Shown here one piece after another: positions 16,788-25,404 of a DNA stretch of 41,465 nt; the first letter of the stretch is position 1; each line of letters opens with the position of its first letter. The translations under genes and the position numbers were made by a program. Origin of the DNA: Candidatus Fimousia stercorigallinarum (GTDB taxonomy: Bacteria > Bacillota > Clostridia > Lachnospirales > Lachnospiraceae); contig DVKZ01000130.1 in the NCBI GenBank assembly GCA_018715775.1, positions 1 through 41,465 of the forward strand. Direction: 5' to 3'. The notes under the pieces are model-generated. The model was not told the origin of the DNA, made no database searches, and saw only the letters and a list, made by a program, of their open reading frames with translations.

Positions 16788-18080
16788 ATGAGAGGAAAAA
16801 AGATGCGGTTTCTCAGTGCAGCGCTGGTTGCAGTTATGGCTGGTGGCCTTGTGTTGTCGGGATGTTCCGGAAAGAGCGACTCAAGCGGAAAAGTTGAGAT
16901 TGAGATCGTGCAGTATAAACCGGAAGCAGCTACCTATTTTGATGAGGTGGAAGAAAGATTTAATGCTACACATGACGACATTCATTTGACCATTGATTCC
17001 CCTAACGATGCATCCACGATCATGAGGACAAGATTTATCCGTGAGGATTATCCGGACATCATCGGCATTGGAGGAGATATTAACTATTCTTACTATGTTG
17101 ATGCCGAGATTCTCGCAGATGTATCGGATTATGAAGGAATGGACAGCATTAAGGATTCATACATCGATATTGCAGAAGCGCTTGAGATCGTGCCTACAGA
17201 CGGAACTTATATCGTTCCTTATGTAGCGAATGCAGCGGGTATTCTTTATAACAAGGATATGTTCGAAGAACACAATTGGGAGATCCCAACGAACTGGAGT
17301 GAACTGATCGATCTGTGTGAAGATATTAAGGCTGAAGGAATCCTTCCGTTCTATTTTGGCTTCCGTGACACATGGACTTGTCTGGCTCCATGGAACTCTA
17401 TTGCAGTTGACCTGGCACCGGCGGATCTGTGCCGTCAGGTAAACAGAGGAGAAGCAAACTTTACGGACAATTATGGCGAAGCGGCTGAAAAATACTTACA
17501 GCTGATCGAATACGGACCGGATGATCCGATCGCTTACGGTTACAACGATGCATGTACGGCATTTGCAAGAGGCGAATCTGCAATGTATCCGATCGGAAGT
17601 TATGCAGTTCCACAGATTCTTTCTGTTAATCCGGACTTGAATGTTGATTCATTTGTAACACCTGCAAATGATGATTCGGATGGTAATACATTAAACTCCG
17701 GTATCGACCTTGGCTTCTGTGTGACAGCAGCATGTGAGAACAAAGAAGCAGCTTATGAAGTACTGGATTTCCTTCTGGAAGATGAAAACATCCAGGATTA
17801 CATCGATGACCAGAACGCAGTTCCTTGTAAAGAAGGAGATTTTGAATTGGCTTCTATGCTGGACGGTATGAAGAGTTATATCGATTCCGGGAATATGACG
17901 GATTATCAGGACCATTATTATCCTTCTGAAATGGCAGTAGATGCACAGCTTCAGACCTTCGTGATCAATAAGGATGTCGATGCTTTCCTGAAGAAATTTG
18001 ACAGTGACTGGCTGCGTTATAATCGTGATATTATCCGTGCTGTAGAACAATACGAAGAAGAACACGGAAACGCAGAGTAG
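16788..18080 (+). CDS. ABC transporter sugar-binding lipoprotein (CUT1, SBP_bac_1)
   Basis: A 430-residue extracellular solute-binding protein. The N-terminus is a lipoprotein signal: positive MRGKKMR, a hydrophobic core and the lipobox LVLSGC with Cys26. It is then lipid-anchored outside the membrane. The mature part has the family-1 sugar-binding pattern (VQYKPEAATYFDEVEERFN, NAAGILYNKDMFEEH, SAMYPIGSYAVP). ATG 16788 behind AAAGGAGA is the true start; an upstream ATG at 16728 would bury the signal peptide. It is first of three genes with permeases 16 bp and then -1 bp apart. Likely cargo is raffinose-type oligosaccharides or melibiose (MsmE/RafE-like), judged from neighbouring GH36 genes, not from the sequence itself. 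Confidence 0.9.
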   Translation: MRGKKMRFLSAALVAVMAGGLVLSGCSGKSDSSGKVEIEIVQYKPEAATYFDEVEERFNATHDDIHLTIDSPNDASTIMRTRFIREDYPDIIGIGGDINYSYYVDAEILADVSDYEGMDSIKDSYIDIAEALEIVPTDGTYIVPYVANAAGILYNKDMFEEHNWEIPTNWSELIDLCEDIKAEGILPFYFGFRDTWTCLAPWNSIAVDLAPADLCRQVNRGEANFTDNYGEAAEKYLQLIEYGPDDPIAYGYNDACTAFARGESAMYPIGSYAVPQILSVNPDLNVDSFVTPANDDSDGNTLNSGIDLGFCVTAACENKEAAYEVLDFLLEDENIQDYIDDQNAVPCKEGDFELASMLDGMKSYIDSGNMTDYQDHYYPSEMAVDAQLQTFVINKDVDAFLKKFDSDWLRYNRDIIRAVEQYEEEHGNAE

Positions 18081-18096
18081 GAAAGGAGTGAAAATA

Positions 18097-18963
18097 ATGA
18101 AAAATGAAAGAAAACGCACCTTCCTGTTGATAACCATACCGATCCTGGCATTGTTTATCTGCTTTAATACGATACCTCTGATTCGTGGTGTTATCTACAG
18201 TTTTACAAACTTTAAAGGTTTTGGATCTTATGACTGGGTAGGATTAAGAAACTATATCGATTTATTTCAGGATCCTCGTGTAGGAGGCTCTTACCTGTTT
18301 ACATTTAAACTGGCTATCTGTTCTACGATTGTAACAAACGTGATCAGTCTTGTACTGGCTCTGGGATTGAACAGTAAAATCCGTGCGAAAGGATTTTTCC
18401 GCGCGGCTTACTTCCTTCCAAACGTATTAGGCGCATTGGTAGTCGGCTATGTATTTCAGTATCTATTTACCTATATTCTTCCGGCTTTTGGACAGATGAT
18501 TGGAAGCGGAACATTAAGTTCCAGTTTGCTGTCTAATGAAAAGACAGCATGGATTGCGATCATGATCGTATGCTGCTGGCAGAATATTGCAATGAACACG
18601 ATCATTTATATTTCTGGTCTGCAGACAGTACCGCAGGATGTATATGAAGCAGGTTCTCTGGACGGAGCAACAGGATGGCAGCAGTTCCGATATCTGACCT
18701 TTCCATTGATTATACCGTTCTTTACCATTAACATGGTATTGTGTATCAAGAACTTCCTTATGGTATTCGATCAGATCATGGCAATGACAAAGGGTGGTCC
18801 TGCACAGAGTACAGAATCTATCTCTTATTTGATCTACAATAATGGTATGTCCGGCGGACAGTTCGGTTTCCAGAGTGCTAATGCCGTTATCTTCTTTATC
18901 GTGATCGTAGCATTGTCCGCTGCACAGATGAAGATTTCCAGTGCGAAGGAGGAACAGTTATAA
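18097..18963 (+). CDS. ABC sugar transporter permease 1 (CUT1, MsmF-like)
   Basis: A 288-residue inner-membrane permease with about six helices. The EAA motif that contacts the ATPase reads YEAGSLDGATGWQQFRYLTFPLI. The N-terminus NERKRTFLLITIPILALFICFN and the GLRNYIDLF periplasmic loop are typical of MalF/UgpA-type CUT1 permeases. AAAGGAG lies nine bases before ATG 18097. It forms a heterodimeric channel with the next gene product, to which it is translationally coupled (TAATG overlap). No ATP-binding subunit is encoded in the window; CUT1 systems in Firmicutes often share one MsmK-like ATPase made elsewhere. Confidence 0.92.
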   Translation: MKNERKRTFLLITIPILALFICFNTIPLIRGVIYSFTNFKGFGSYDWVGLRNYIDLFQDPRVGGSYLFTFKLAICSTIVTNVISLVLALGLNSKIRAKGFFRAAYFLPNVLGALVVGYVFQYLFTYILPAFGQMIGSGTLSSSLLSNEKTAWIAIMIVCCWQNIAMNTIIYISGLQTVPQDVYEAGSLDGATGWQQFRYLTFPLIIPFFTINMVLCIKNFLMVFDQIMAMTKGGPAQSTESISYLIYNNGMSGGQFGFQSANAVIFFIVIVALSAAQMKISSAKEEQL

Positions 18964-19805
18964 TGAGTAAAAAAGATAAAGTTAAGACAAATTGGCCGGT
19001 TATGGTTCTTTTGATCATGGGTCTCAGTACGATTGCATTTCCTCTTTACATGGCGGTTGTAATCGCATTTAAACAGCCTTCTGAAATGACCAATAGTATT
19101 TCAGGAATCCTGTCCTTACCATCCAAATGGAGCCTGGCAAACTTTGCTGAAGCGATGGAGGTTACCGATTTCTGGAGATCGCTCGGAAACAGTATCATGA
19201 TCACAGTTGTAACAGTTGTATTATGTATCGTACTCCATTCGATGCTGGGATATGCGATTGGACGTAACCGTGCACATAGCAAATTTTATGGATTCGTATA
19301 TCTTTTTGTAGTAAGCGGTATGTTCGTTCCATTTGCAATTCTGATGATGCCTCTTGCAAAACAGACAGCAGAACTTGGACTTGCAAACTGGTTTGGTGTT
19401 ATTATTTTGTACGTGGTATTCTATATGCCGATGAACGTACTGTTATATTCCGGATATCTTGTTAATATTCCGGTTGCTCTGGAAGAAGCATCCAGAGTGG
19501 ATGGTGCAAGTACATGGAGTACCTATTGGAGAATTATTTTCCCAATTATGAAACCGATGCATGCAACGGTAGCAATTATTACAGCATTAGCGGTATGGAA
19601 TGACGTTATGACACCGCTTGTTATCATGTCCGGTACAGGACAGAACACATTACCATTGGCACAGTTGAACTTCCAGACTCAGTTTGGAACAAACTACAAC
19701 CTGGCATTTGCTTCTTACCTGTTGGCGTTGATTCCAATCTTGATCTTCTATATCGTTTGTCAGAAGCAGATTATCAATGGTGTTGTAAATGGAGCTGTTA
19801 AGTAG
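18963..19805 (+). CDS. ABC sugar transporter permease 2 (CUT1, MsmG-like)
   Basis: A 280-residue permease with about six membrane helices and the EAA motif LEEASRVDGASTWSTYWRIIF, typical of the MalG/UgpE side of CUT1 importers. The start codon overlaps the stop of permease 1 by one base, indicating translational coupling and equal amounts. Other family marks are VVIAFKQPSEM near the N-terminus and the closing YIVCQKQIINGVVNGAVK. It completes the membrane part of the alpha-galactoside importer. The operon ends in the hairpins downstream. Confidence 0.92.
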   Translation: MSKKDKVKTNWPVMVLLIMGLSTIAFPLYMAVVIAFKQPSEMTNSISGILSLPSKWSLANFAEAMEVTDFWRSLGNSIMITVVTVVLCIVLHSMLGYAIGRNRAHSKFYGFVYLFVVSGMFVPFAILMMPLAKQTAELGLANWFGVIILYVVFYMPMNVLLYSGYLVNIPVALEEASRVDGASTWSTYWRIIFPIMKPMHATVAIITALAVWNDVMTPLVIMSGTGQNTLPLAQLNFQTQFGTNYNLAFASYLLALIPILIFYIVCQKQIINGVVNGAVK

Positions 19806-19845
19806 TTCTTATATTTGAGAATATAGATTGTACTTATATACTTTG

Positions 19846-19885
19846 GATCAGACACAAACCTGCCTCCTCATCTTTGTGTCTGATC
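19846..19885 (+). other. 13-bp perfect hairpin with CCTCC loop before a 34-codon ORF
   Basis: GATCAGACACAAA (19846-19858) pairs perfectly with 19873-19885 around a 14-base loop holding CTCCT (19864-19868). No T-tract follows, so it is not a simple terminator. AGGAG (19888-19892) lies directly after it, six bases before ATG 19899 of a 34-codon frame (to 20003, MKKSICENRIIPK...). The loop could pair with that ribosome site. The ORF overlaps the next terminator and may be noncoding. A 3'-end stability element for the transporter mRNA is an alternative. Confidence 0.45.
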
Positions 19886-19953
19886 ACAGGAGTATGGTAT
19901 GAAAAAGAGTATTTGCGAAAATAGAATCATTCCTAAAATGAAAGAAATGAAAA

Positions 19954-19985
19954 GAGATGCTGCAATTTACAGCATCTCTTTTTTT
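19954..19985 (+). terminator. Intrinsic terminator of the ABC transporter operon
   Basis: GAGATGCTG and CAGCATCTC form a perfect 9-bp stem around CAATTTA, followed by seven Ts. Confidence 0.9.
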
Positions 19986-20014
19986 GGAAGTGCACAAATC
20001 TGAAAATCTGTAAA

Positions 20015-20043
20015 TTGGATTTGAAAAAGAAAACGGTTAAAAT
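20015..20043 (+). promoter_or_regulatory. Sigma-A-type promoter before the ftsH-like pseudogene
   Basis: TTGGAT (20015-20020) and TAAAAT (20038-20043) with a 17-bp spacer, 40 bp upstream of ATG 20083. Confidence 0.5.
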
Positions 20044-20082
20044 GATTTTGATGAGAAAACAACAATGTTTGGAGGAATGTGC

Positions 20083-21638
20083 ATGAAGGAAATAAAAAAG
20101 CCGAAAAAACCATTGATTTATTATTATTCCATCGTACTGATCGTTCTTTTACTCTTTAATGTCCTGGCCATGCCATGGTTGATGGAACGGCAGATTAAAT
20201 CGGTCGATTATAATACCTTTATTTCGATGACGGAGGAAAAGACATAGGACAGGTACAAATCAGTACACAAGATAATACGATCACTTTTACGGATAAAGAA
20301 GAAGAGCAGATATATAAAACGGCAATGGTAGATGATCCGAATCTGACACAAAGACTTTATGAAGCGGGAGCATCATTTTCCGGTGAAGAGATTAAGCAGA
20401 TGTCGCCGCTTCTCAGCTTTTTTCTATCATGGATCCTGCCAATCATCATTTTCGTAGCAATCGGCCAGTTGATGTCTAAGAAGATGATTGAAAGAGCCGG
20501 CGGGAAAAATGCCATGTCATTTGGCATAGGAAAAAGCAATGCAAAGGTATATGTGCAATCGACAAAAGGAATAAAATTTTCTGATGTGGCAGGGGAAGAT
20601 GAAGCTAAGGAAAATCTGGCTGAAATCGTACAATATCTGCATGATCCGGATCAATATAAAGAAATTGGTGCTTCGATGCCGAAAGGGATCCTGCTCGTCG
20701 GTCCTCCGGGAACCGGTAAGACAATGCTTGCCAAAGCGGTTGCAGGAGAATCGAATGTACCGTTTTTCTCGATTTCTGGTTCGGAATTCGTAGAAATGTT
20801 TGTCGGCATGGGAGCTTCAAAAGTAAGGGATCTTTTTAGGCAGGCAAAGGAAAAAGCACCATGTATTGTATTTATTGATGAGATTGATGCGATCGGACAG
20901 AAGAGAAGCGGACGGGTCGGAGGAAACGATGAGCGAGAGCAGACATTGAATCAGTTGTTAACAGAAATGGATGGATTTGAAGAAAATAACGGAGTCATTA
21001 TCCTGGCTGCGACAAACCGGCCGGAGTCTCTGGATCCGGCGCTTTTACGTCCTGGACGATTTGACCGCCGTGTTCCGGTAGAACTTCCGGATTTAAAAGG
21101 CCGGGAGGAAATCTTAAAAGTGCATGCCAGAAAAGTAAAAGTCGCAGATAATGTAGATTATAATAAGGTTGCGAGAATGGCATCCGGTGCACTCGGATAT
21201 ACGATGCAGGTGGATGAAGGAAATCATTATCTGATGAGCAAAGAAGAGATTGAAAATAAGATTGCAACCTTCACAGGCGGCCGAGCAGCAGAAGAAATCG
21301 TATTTGGATCTGTTACAACGGGCGCATCCAACGATATTGAGCAGGCAACCAAGCTGGCGCGGGCTATGATCACCCGATATGGTATGAGCAAGGAGTTTGA
21401 TATGGTTGCCATGGAAGTTCAGACCAATCAGTATCTCGGAGGAGATTCATCCTTAATCTGTTCCGCACAGACGCAGCGGATCATTGATGAAAAAGTGGTC
21501 GAAATGGTAAAAAAACAGCATGAAAAAGCAGCTCAGATTCTGTTAGAAAACAGAGACAAGCTGGATGAACTTTCTCAGTATCTTTACCATAAAGAAACAA
21601 TCACCGGAGAAGAATTTATGAAGATTCTTCATTCATAA
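20083..21638 (+). pseudogene. ftsH: FtsH-family AAA protease paralogue, frameshifted and lacking its protease motif
   Basis: The first frame (ATG 20083, GGAGGA upstream) encodes the N-terminal membrane anchor (LIYYYSIVLIVLLLFNVLA) and part of the extracytoplasmic domain, then stops at 20245-20247. A one-base deletion near 20240 moves the rest to another frame (DIGQVQIS...). The AAA domain is well kept: Walker A GPPGTGKT, Walker [13 protein letters not shown] and second region of homology [19 protein letters not shown]. The reading then jumps from KVARMAS straight to GALGYTMQ. This skips the NEAALRA helix and the zinc-binding HExxH helix normally found about 90 residues further. The rest of the peptidase domain (GGRAAEEIVFG, GASNDIEQAT) remains. 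So it is doubly disabled: no active site, and a broken frame. The canonical FtsH must be encoded elsewhere. Confidence 0.9.
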
Positions 21639-22167
21639 GTTTTCGTATCATATGATATTGAAACGCTGCCAGTTCTTCCTTTGGAAGCTGAAATCCGCTT
21701 TTGATCCAGCGGAGAGTAGAACTGGTCAGCCCGCCGAGATAAAAAGAGGCTACAGTTTCGATAGGACCGGGGAGTACAAGACCCTGGTCCATTTTTTCTT
21801 TTAAAAGGGACATCAGATGCTTTTCAAAAAACAGATATATATTTTCAGATAATTCTTCATCCAGGCGAGAACCAAATGTATGATAAAAAAAGCGTTCTTC
21901 CTTTTGGATAAAATCCAGGATAACGGTCAGGAACTCTTCCGGAGAGTGTGTTTCCATTAATAGGTCGAGCTTTTTTGTCTGTTCCTCCAGGCAGCAGGAA
22001 AAAAGGTCATATTTGTCATCAAAATGTGAGTAGAAGGCGGACCGGCTGACTTGTGCAGCGGCACATAATTCATTGACTGAAATTTTATAAAATGTCTTTT
22101 TATGCAGGAGATCGATCAGAGCGTGGATCAGGGATTCTCTGGCAGATGGTTTTGCATTGACTGTCAT
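21616..22167 (-). CDS. TetR/AcrR-family regulator
   Basis: A 183-residue TetR-type repressor. The N-terminal helix-turn-helix is SVNELCAAAQVSRSAFYSHFDDKYDL. The ligand domain resembles the TetR_C_33 group, with FYLGGLTSSTLRWIKSGF near the end. The preferred start is ATG 22167, nine bases behind GGAG; ATG 22173 lies only three bases from it. The gene overlaps the 3' end of the ftsH-like pseudogene by 23 bp in convergent orientation. An imperfect inverted repeat lies 60-105 bp upstream. No efflux pump or enzyme gene is left beside it as obvious target. Confidence 0.88.
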   Translation of the reverse strand: MTVNAKPSARESLIHALIDLLHKKTFYKISVNELCAAAQVSRSAFYSHFDDKYDLFSCCLEEQTKKLDLLMETHSPEEFLTVILDFIQKEERFFYHTFGSRLDEELSENIYLFFEKHLMSLLKEKMDQGLVLPGPIETVASFYLGGLTSSTLRWIKSGFQLPKEELAAFQYHMIRKLMNEESS

Positions 22168-22226
22168 TGGCATGTTCTCCTTATTTTGTAAAAGGATAAA
22201 TAATAATTTGATACTTTCCTATGGGT

Positions 22227-22272
22227 AAGTATATTACATAAGTGTTAGTATCTCACTTTTATGTGCGTACTT
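22227..22272. promoter_or_regulatory. Imperfect inverted repeat, possible TetR operator
   Basis: AAGTATATTACATAAGTG (22227-22244) and CACTTTTATGTGCGTACTT (22254-22272) are largely complementary around a 9-base centre. The repeat lies between the TetR gene and the divergent short frames at 22.3 kb. Confidence 0.45.
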
Positions 22273-22362
22273 GTTTTCTATTTTGTTCTTGCTATGATTT
22301 TAATATGAGCAACGAGAAAAGTCAATTTCTTGCGGGAGGCAACGGTGATATCGGAGATATTA

Positions 22363-22491
22363 ATGGAAAACCGGAAATTCAGAAAGCATATGAACTGGGG
22401 AAATCCATTTTATAAAGCGTCAATGATCAGCAACTGGTCAGCGTTTCTCATCGAAGAAGGGAGTTCGCCTGCTCAATCCTCATGCGCATGA
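22363..22491 (+). other. Short unrecognised frame between TetR and MerR
   Basis: ATG 22363 with GGAGAT seven to eight bases upstream opens a 42-codon frame (MENRKFRKHMNWGNPFYKAS...) ending inside the opposite-strand MerR gene. An overlapping frame from about 22304 (MSNEKSQFLAGGNGDI...) is similar in length. Neither is recognised. They may be scraps of the gene once controlled by the TetR protein. Confidence 0.2.
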
Positions 22492-22913
22492 TCATATAGT
22501 TCCTGGATATCTTCCGGAAGATGATTCGGAAGCATCGCGAGGATTCGGTCTTCATTGCCGTCTTTTAATGCCTGTTCATAATACCAGCATTTATAACGGA
22601 GCATATCCAGTGTTTTTTGCATCTGTTGAAGTTCACGTTCGACGCGTTCCTTTCGTTTTAAGAACATCTCATATCGTTGCTGATAAGTTTCACTGCCGAT
22701 GGAACACCATTCTATAAATTGTTTGATATCTTTAATTTCCATACCGGATCGTTTCAGACATTCAATCAGCTTCATCGTTTCAATTTCCTTATCGCTGAAT
22801 TGGCGGATTCCGGAAGAACGTTCTAAGTTCGGGAATAGTCCTTCTTTATCATAATACCGAAGAGTAGAAACCGGGACATGAAACATTTTTGAAATTTCAC
22901 CGATGGTATACAT
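22473..22913 (-). CDS. MerR-family transcriptional regulator
   Basis: A 146-residue MerR-type regulator. The N-terminal winged helix-turn-helix reads YTIGEISKMFHVPVSTLRYYDKEGL, then SSGIRQFSDKEIETM. A long coiled-coil dimer helix follows (KRKERVERELQQMQKTLDMLRYKCWYYEQAL, residues about 86-116), then a short acidic tail. The single cysteines are not arranged as a metal site, so it belongs to the multidrug/stress type. GGAGGG precedes ATG 22913. It is divergent from GH36 enzyme 2, separated by 237 bp containing its likely dyad operator. Confidence 0.9.
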   Translation of the reverse strand: MYTIGEISKMFHVPVSTLRYYDKEGLFPNLERSSGIRQFSDKEIETMKLIECLKRSGMEIKDIKQFIEWCSIGSETYQQRYEMFLKRKERVERELQQMQKTLDMLRYKCWYYEQALKDGNEDRILAMLPNHLPEDIQELYDHAHED

Positions 22914-22933
22914 AGGAAACCCTCCTTTGTTAA

Positions 22934-22955
22934 ATAAACCTAAAGTTATGTTTAT
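22934..22955 (-). promoter_or_regulatory. Dyad upstream of the MerR gene
   Basis: ATAAAC-N10-GTTTAT, a perfect inverted repeat about 20-40 bp upstream of the MerR start. MerR proteins usually bind such dyads within their own promoters. Confidence 0.4.
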
Positions 22956-23150
22956 ATATTGATATTATAGCATAAAATACAGGATGCAGAGGATAAAATT
23001 TGAAAAAATGTCCGGCTGTAAAAGATATACAAAAATGAATTTATTTTTCGTTACTTGTTGCTGATGAGAATTCGGATGATCCTGTGTTAAACTGTGAGTA
23101 AAAGTAGGGGAATGTTACAGAAAATCACGGACATCACAAGGAGAAGAAAT

Positions 23151-25340
23151 ATGGGAATTAAAGTAAACGAGTTTCAAAAGACGATCACGCTGCACACACA
23201 AAACACCTCCTATCAGATGAAAATAGGTAATCTGGATTATCTCATTCACCTATACTATGGTCCTACAATACCGGATGTGGATCTGTCTTATCAGATCAAG
23301 CAATATGACAGAGGTTTTTCCGGTAATCCTTATGAATCGAGGAATGCCAGAACATTCTCATTAGATGCTCAACCGCAGGAATTTTCTACACAGCAGCAGG
23401 GAGATTTCCGTGCAGCCAGTATTGAAGTTGTGAATGGGGATGGAAGTTATTCATTTAATGGCAGGGTTGTTGACTATAAGATAAAAAAAGGGAAATATTG
23501 CTTAGAAACAATGCCATCGGTTTTTGCGACAGAGAGTGATACGGCGGATACGCTGGAAGTGACATTGGAAGACGCGGTCACGGGAGTACAGGTGATCTTG
23601 ATCTATGGGGTTTTTGAAGAAGCGGATATGATCACACGTGCCGTAAAAGTAAAGAATACAGGAACGAAAAGCATTCAGCTGCAAAAGATCATGTCGACCT
23701 GTCTGGACTTTTTGAATGGATCTAAGATGGACCTGATCAGCTTTCCGGGAAGATATGGACAGGAAAGACAGGTGGAACGTCAGCCGATGACACATCATAT
23801 CCATACGATCGGAAGTGTGCGAGGAACATCCAGCCATCAGCAGAATCCGTTTGTGATCTTATGCGACAGGGATGTGTCGGAAGATTATGGAAATTGTTAT
23901 GGATTTTCACTGATGTACAGCGGGAATTTTCTGGCTGAGGCAGAACTTGATCAGTATGATCAGATTCGCTTTGGAATGGGAATCCATCCAAAACAATTTT
24001 CTTTTGAAATAAAACCGGGAGAAGTATTTGAAGGTCCGGAGGTCGTGATGGCATTTACGACAAAAGGATTAACGGGTCTGACACATTTATATCATGATTT
24101 TTATCGTAAAAATCTGTGTAAGAGTAAATTTGTGAAAGATGTACGCAGACCGGTGCTCATCAACAGTTGGGAAGCTGCATTTATGGATTTTGATGATGTC
24201 AAACTTGTGGAGATTGCGAAAGCAGCGAAAGAAATGGGAGTGGAACTTCTCGTTATGGATGACGGCTGGTTCGGCAAACGCGATGACGATAACAGTGGAC
24301 TCGGGGATTGGTATGTCAATGAGAAGAAAATTAAGTGCGGTCTTCACAAATTAGTAGAACAGATCAATGATCTTGGAATGAAATTCGGTATCTGGTTTGA
24401 ACCGGAGATGGTTTCGGAAGACAGTGATCTGTACCGTACGCATCCGGAATGGACGATGGAGATTCCGGGAAGACCGGCTGTACGCAGCCGTAATCAGCTT
24501 GTCCTTGATATGAGCCGGGAAGAAGTTCAGGATTATTTGATCAAGGAAGTTAACAGTATTTTAAATGATGCGAATATTTACTATGTAAAATGGGATATTA
24601 ATCGTTCTCTTGCAGATATCTGGTCGAATGCCCAGCCGGCTGAGAAGCAGGGGGAAGTATATCATCGTTATATCCTTGGTTTATATCGTGTGATGGATCA
24701 GATTATAAAGACCCATCCGGATATTTTATTTGAAGGTTGCAGCGGTGGAGGCGGACGCTATGATCCGGCAATGCTTTCTTACTATCCGCAATATTGGGTG
24801 AGCGACAACAATCATCCGATCGACCGGTTAAAACTTCATTATGGAACCTCATTTGTATATCCGATTTCTACGATGGGAGCCCATATCTCCGATAGCGGAA
24901 AATTTGTTCCTCTCCGCACGAAAGCAGTCGTAGCTATGTGCGGTACTTTTGGATATGAATTGGATGCTACTCATCTTTCCAAAGAAGAGCAGAAGATATG
25001 TAAGGAACAAAGCGATTTATTCCGTAAGTATTATCATATTATTTTTGAAGGCGATTATTATCGTCTCAGCAATCCGTTCGAAGTCGGCAATATGACGGCA
25101 TGGCAGCATGTTTTAAAAGATAAGAGTGAATCTTTGTTGAGTGTCGTTGTAACAAATTTGACATGTAACGGTCCGCAGGAATATGTAAAAGCGAAGGGAT
25201 TAGATCCGATGGCATTTTATAGTATTAATGACGGAGAAGCGATATACTCCGGAGCAGCATTGATGAATGCCGGTATTCCGATTGACCGGGAGATTCCGGA
25301 ATATACAGCGTTCCAGTTCCACATGAAAAAAATAGATTGA
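23151..25340 (+). CDS. Alpha-galactosidase-like GH36 enzyme (enzyme 2, variant acid/base loop)
   Basis: A 729-residue GH36 enzyme, paralogous to enzyme 1. The start at 23151 (MGIKVNEFQKT) is set by AAGGAG eight bases upstream; a GTG at 23094 would add 19 unlikely residues. The barrel carries VMDDGWFGK, nucleophile Asp482 in VKWDINRS and the Cys loop FEGCSGGGGRYD. The acid/base Asp552 sits in YWVSDNNHPIDRL, where enzyme 1 and most alpha-galactosidases have WTSDDTDAIERL. The aspartate after serine is kept but the next residues differ, so activity is expected with altered substrate choice. Cytosolic, without signal peptide. The shared AraC operator is absent upstream and it is divergent from a MerR gene, so its regulation differs from enzyme 1. 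It could act on another alpha-galactoside. Confidence 0.92.
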   Translation: MGIKVNEFQKTITLHTQNTSYQMKIGNLDYLIHLYYGPTIPDVDLSYQIKQYDRGFSGNPYESRNARTFSLDAQPQEFSTQQQGDFRAASIEVVNGDGSYSFNGRVVDYKIKKGKYCLETMPSVFATESDTADTLEVTLEDAVTGVQVILIYGVFEEADMITRAVKVKNTGTKSIQLQKIMSTCLDFLNGSKMDLISFPGRYGQERQVERQPMTHHIHTIGSVRGTSSHQQNPFVILCDRDVSEDYGNCYGFSLMYSGNFLAEAELDQYDQIRFGMGIHPKQFSFEIKPGEVFEGPEVVMAFTTKGLTGLTHLYHDFYRKNLCKSKFVKDVRRPVLINSWEAAFMDFDDVKLVEIAKAAKEMGVELLVMDDGWFGKRDDDNSGLGDWYVNEKKIKCGLHKLVEQINDLGMKFGIWFEPEMVSEDSDLYRTHPEWTMEIPGRPAVRSRNQLVLDMSREEVQDYLIKEVNSILNDANIYYVKWDINRSLADIWSNAQPAEKQGEVYHRYILGLYRVMDQIIKTHPDILFEGCSGGGGRYDPAMLSYYPQYWVSDNNHPIDRLKLHYGTSFVYPISTMGAHISDSGKFVPLRTKAVVAMCGTFGYELDATHLSKEEQKICKEQSDLFRKYYHIIFEGDYYRLSNPFEVGNMTAWQHVLKDKSESLLSVVVTNLTCNGPQEYVKAKGLDPMAFYSINDGEAIYSGAALMNAGIPIDREIPEYTAFQFHMKKID

Positions 25341-25351
25341 ATATGAAATAT

Positions 25352-25381
25352 TTGCCATCTATGATGCCGGTATGTTAGAAT
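25352..25381 (+). promoter_or_regulatory. Candidate promoter of the GtrA gene
   Basis: TTGCCA (25352-25357) and TAGAAT (25376-25381), spacer 18 bp, just ahead of AAGGAGG and ATG 25405. Confidence 0.45.
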
Positions 25382-25404
25382 AGTGCAAATAAGGAGGTAT
25401 GTAC

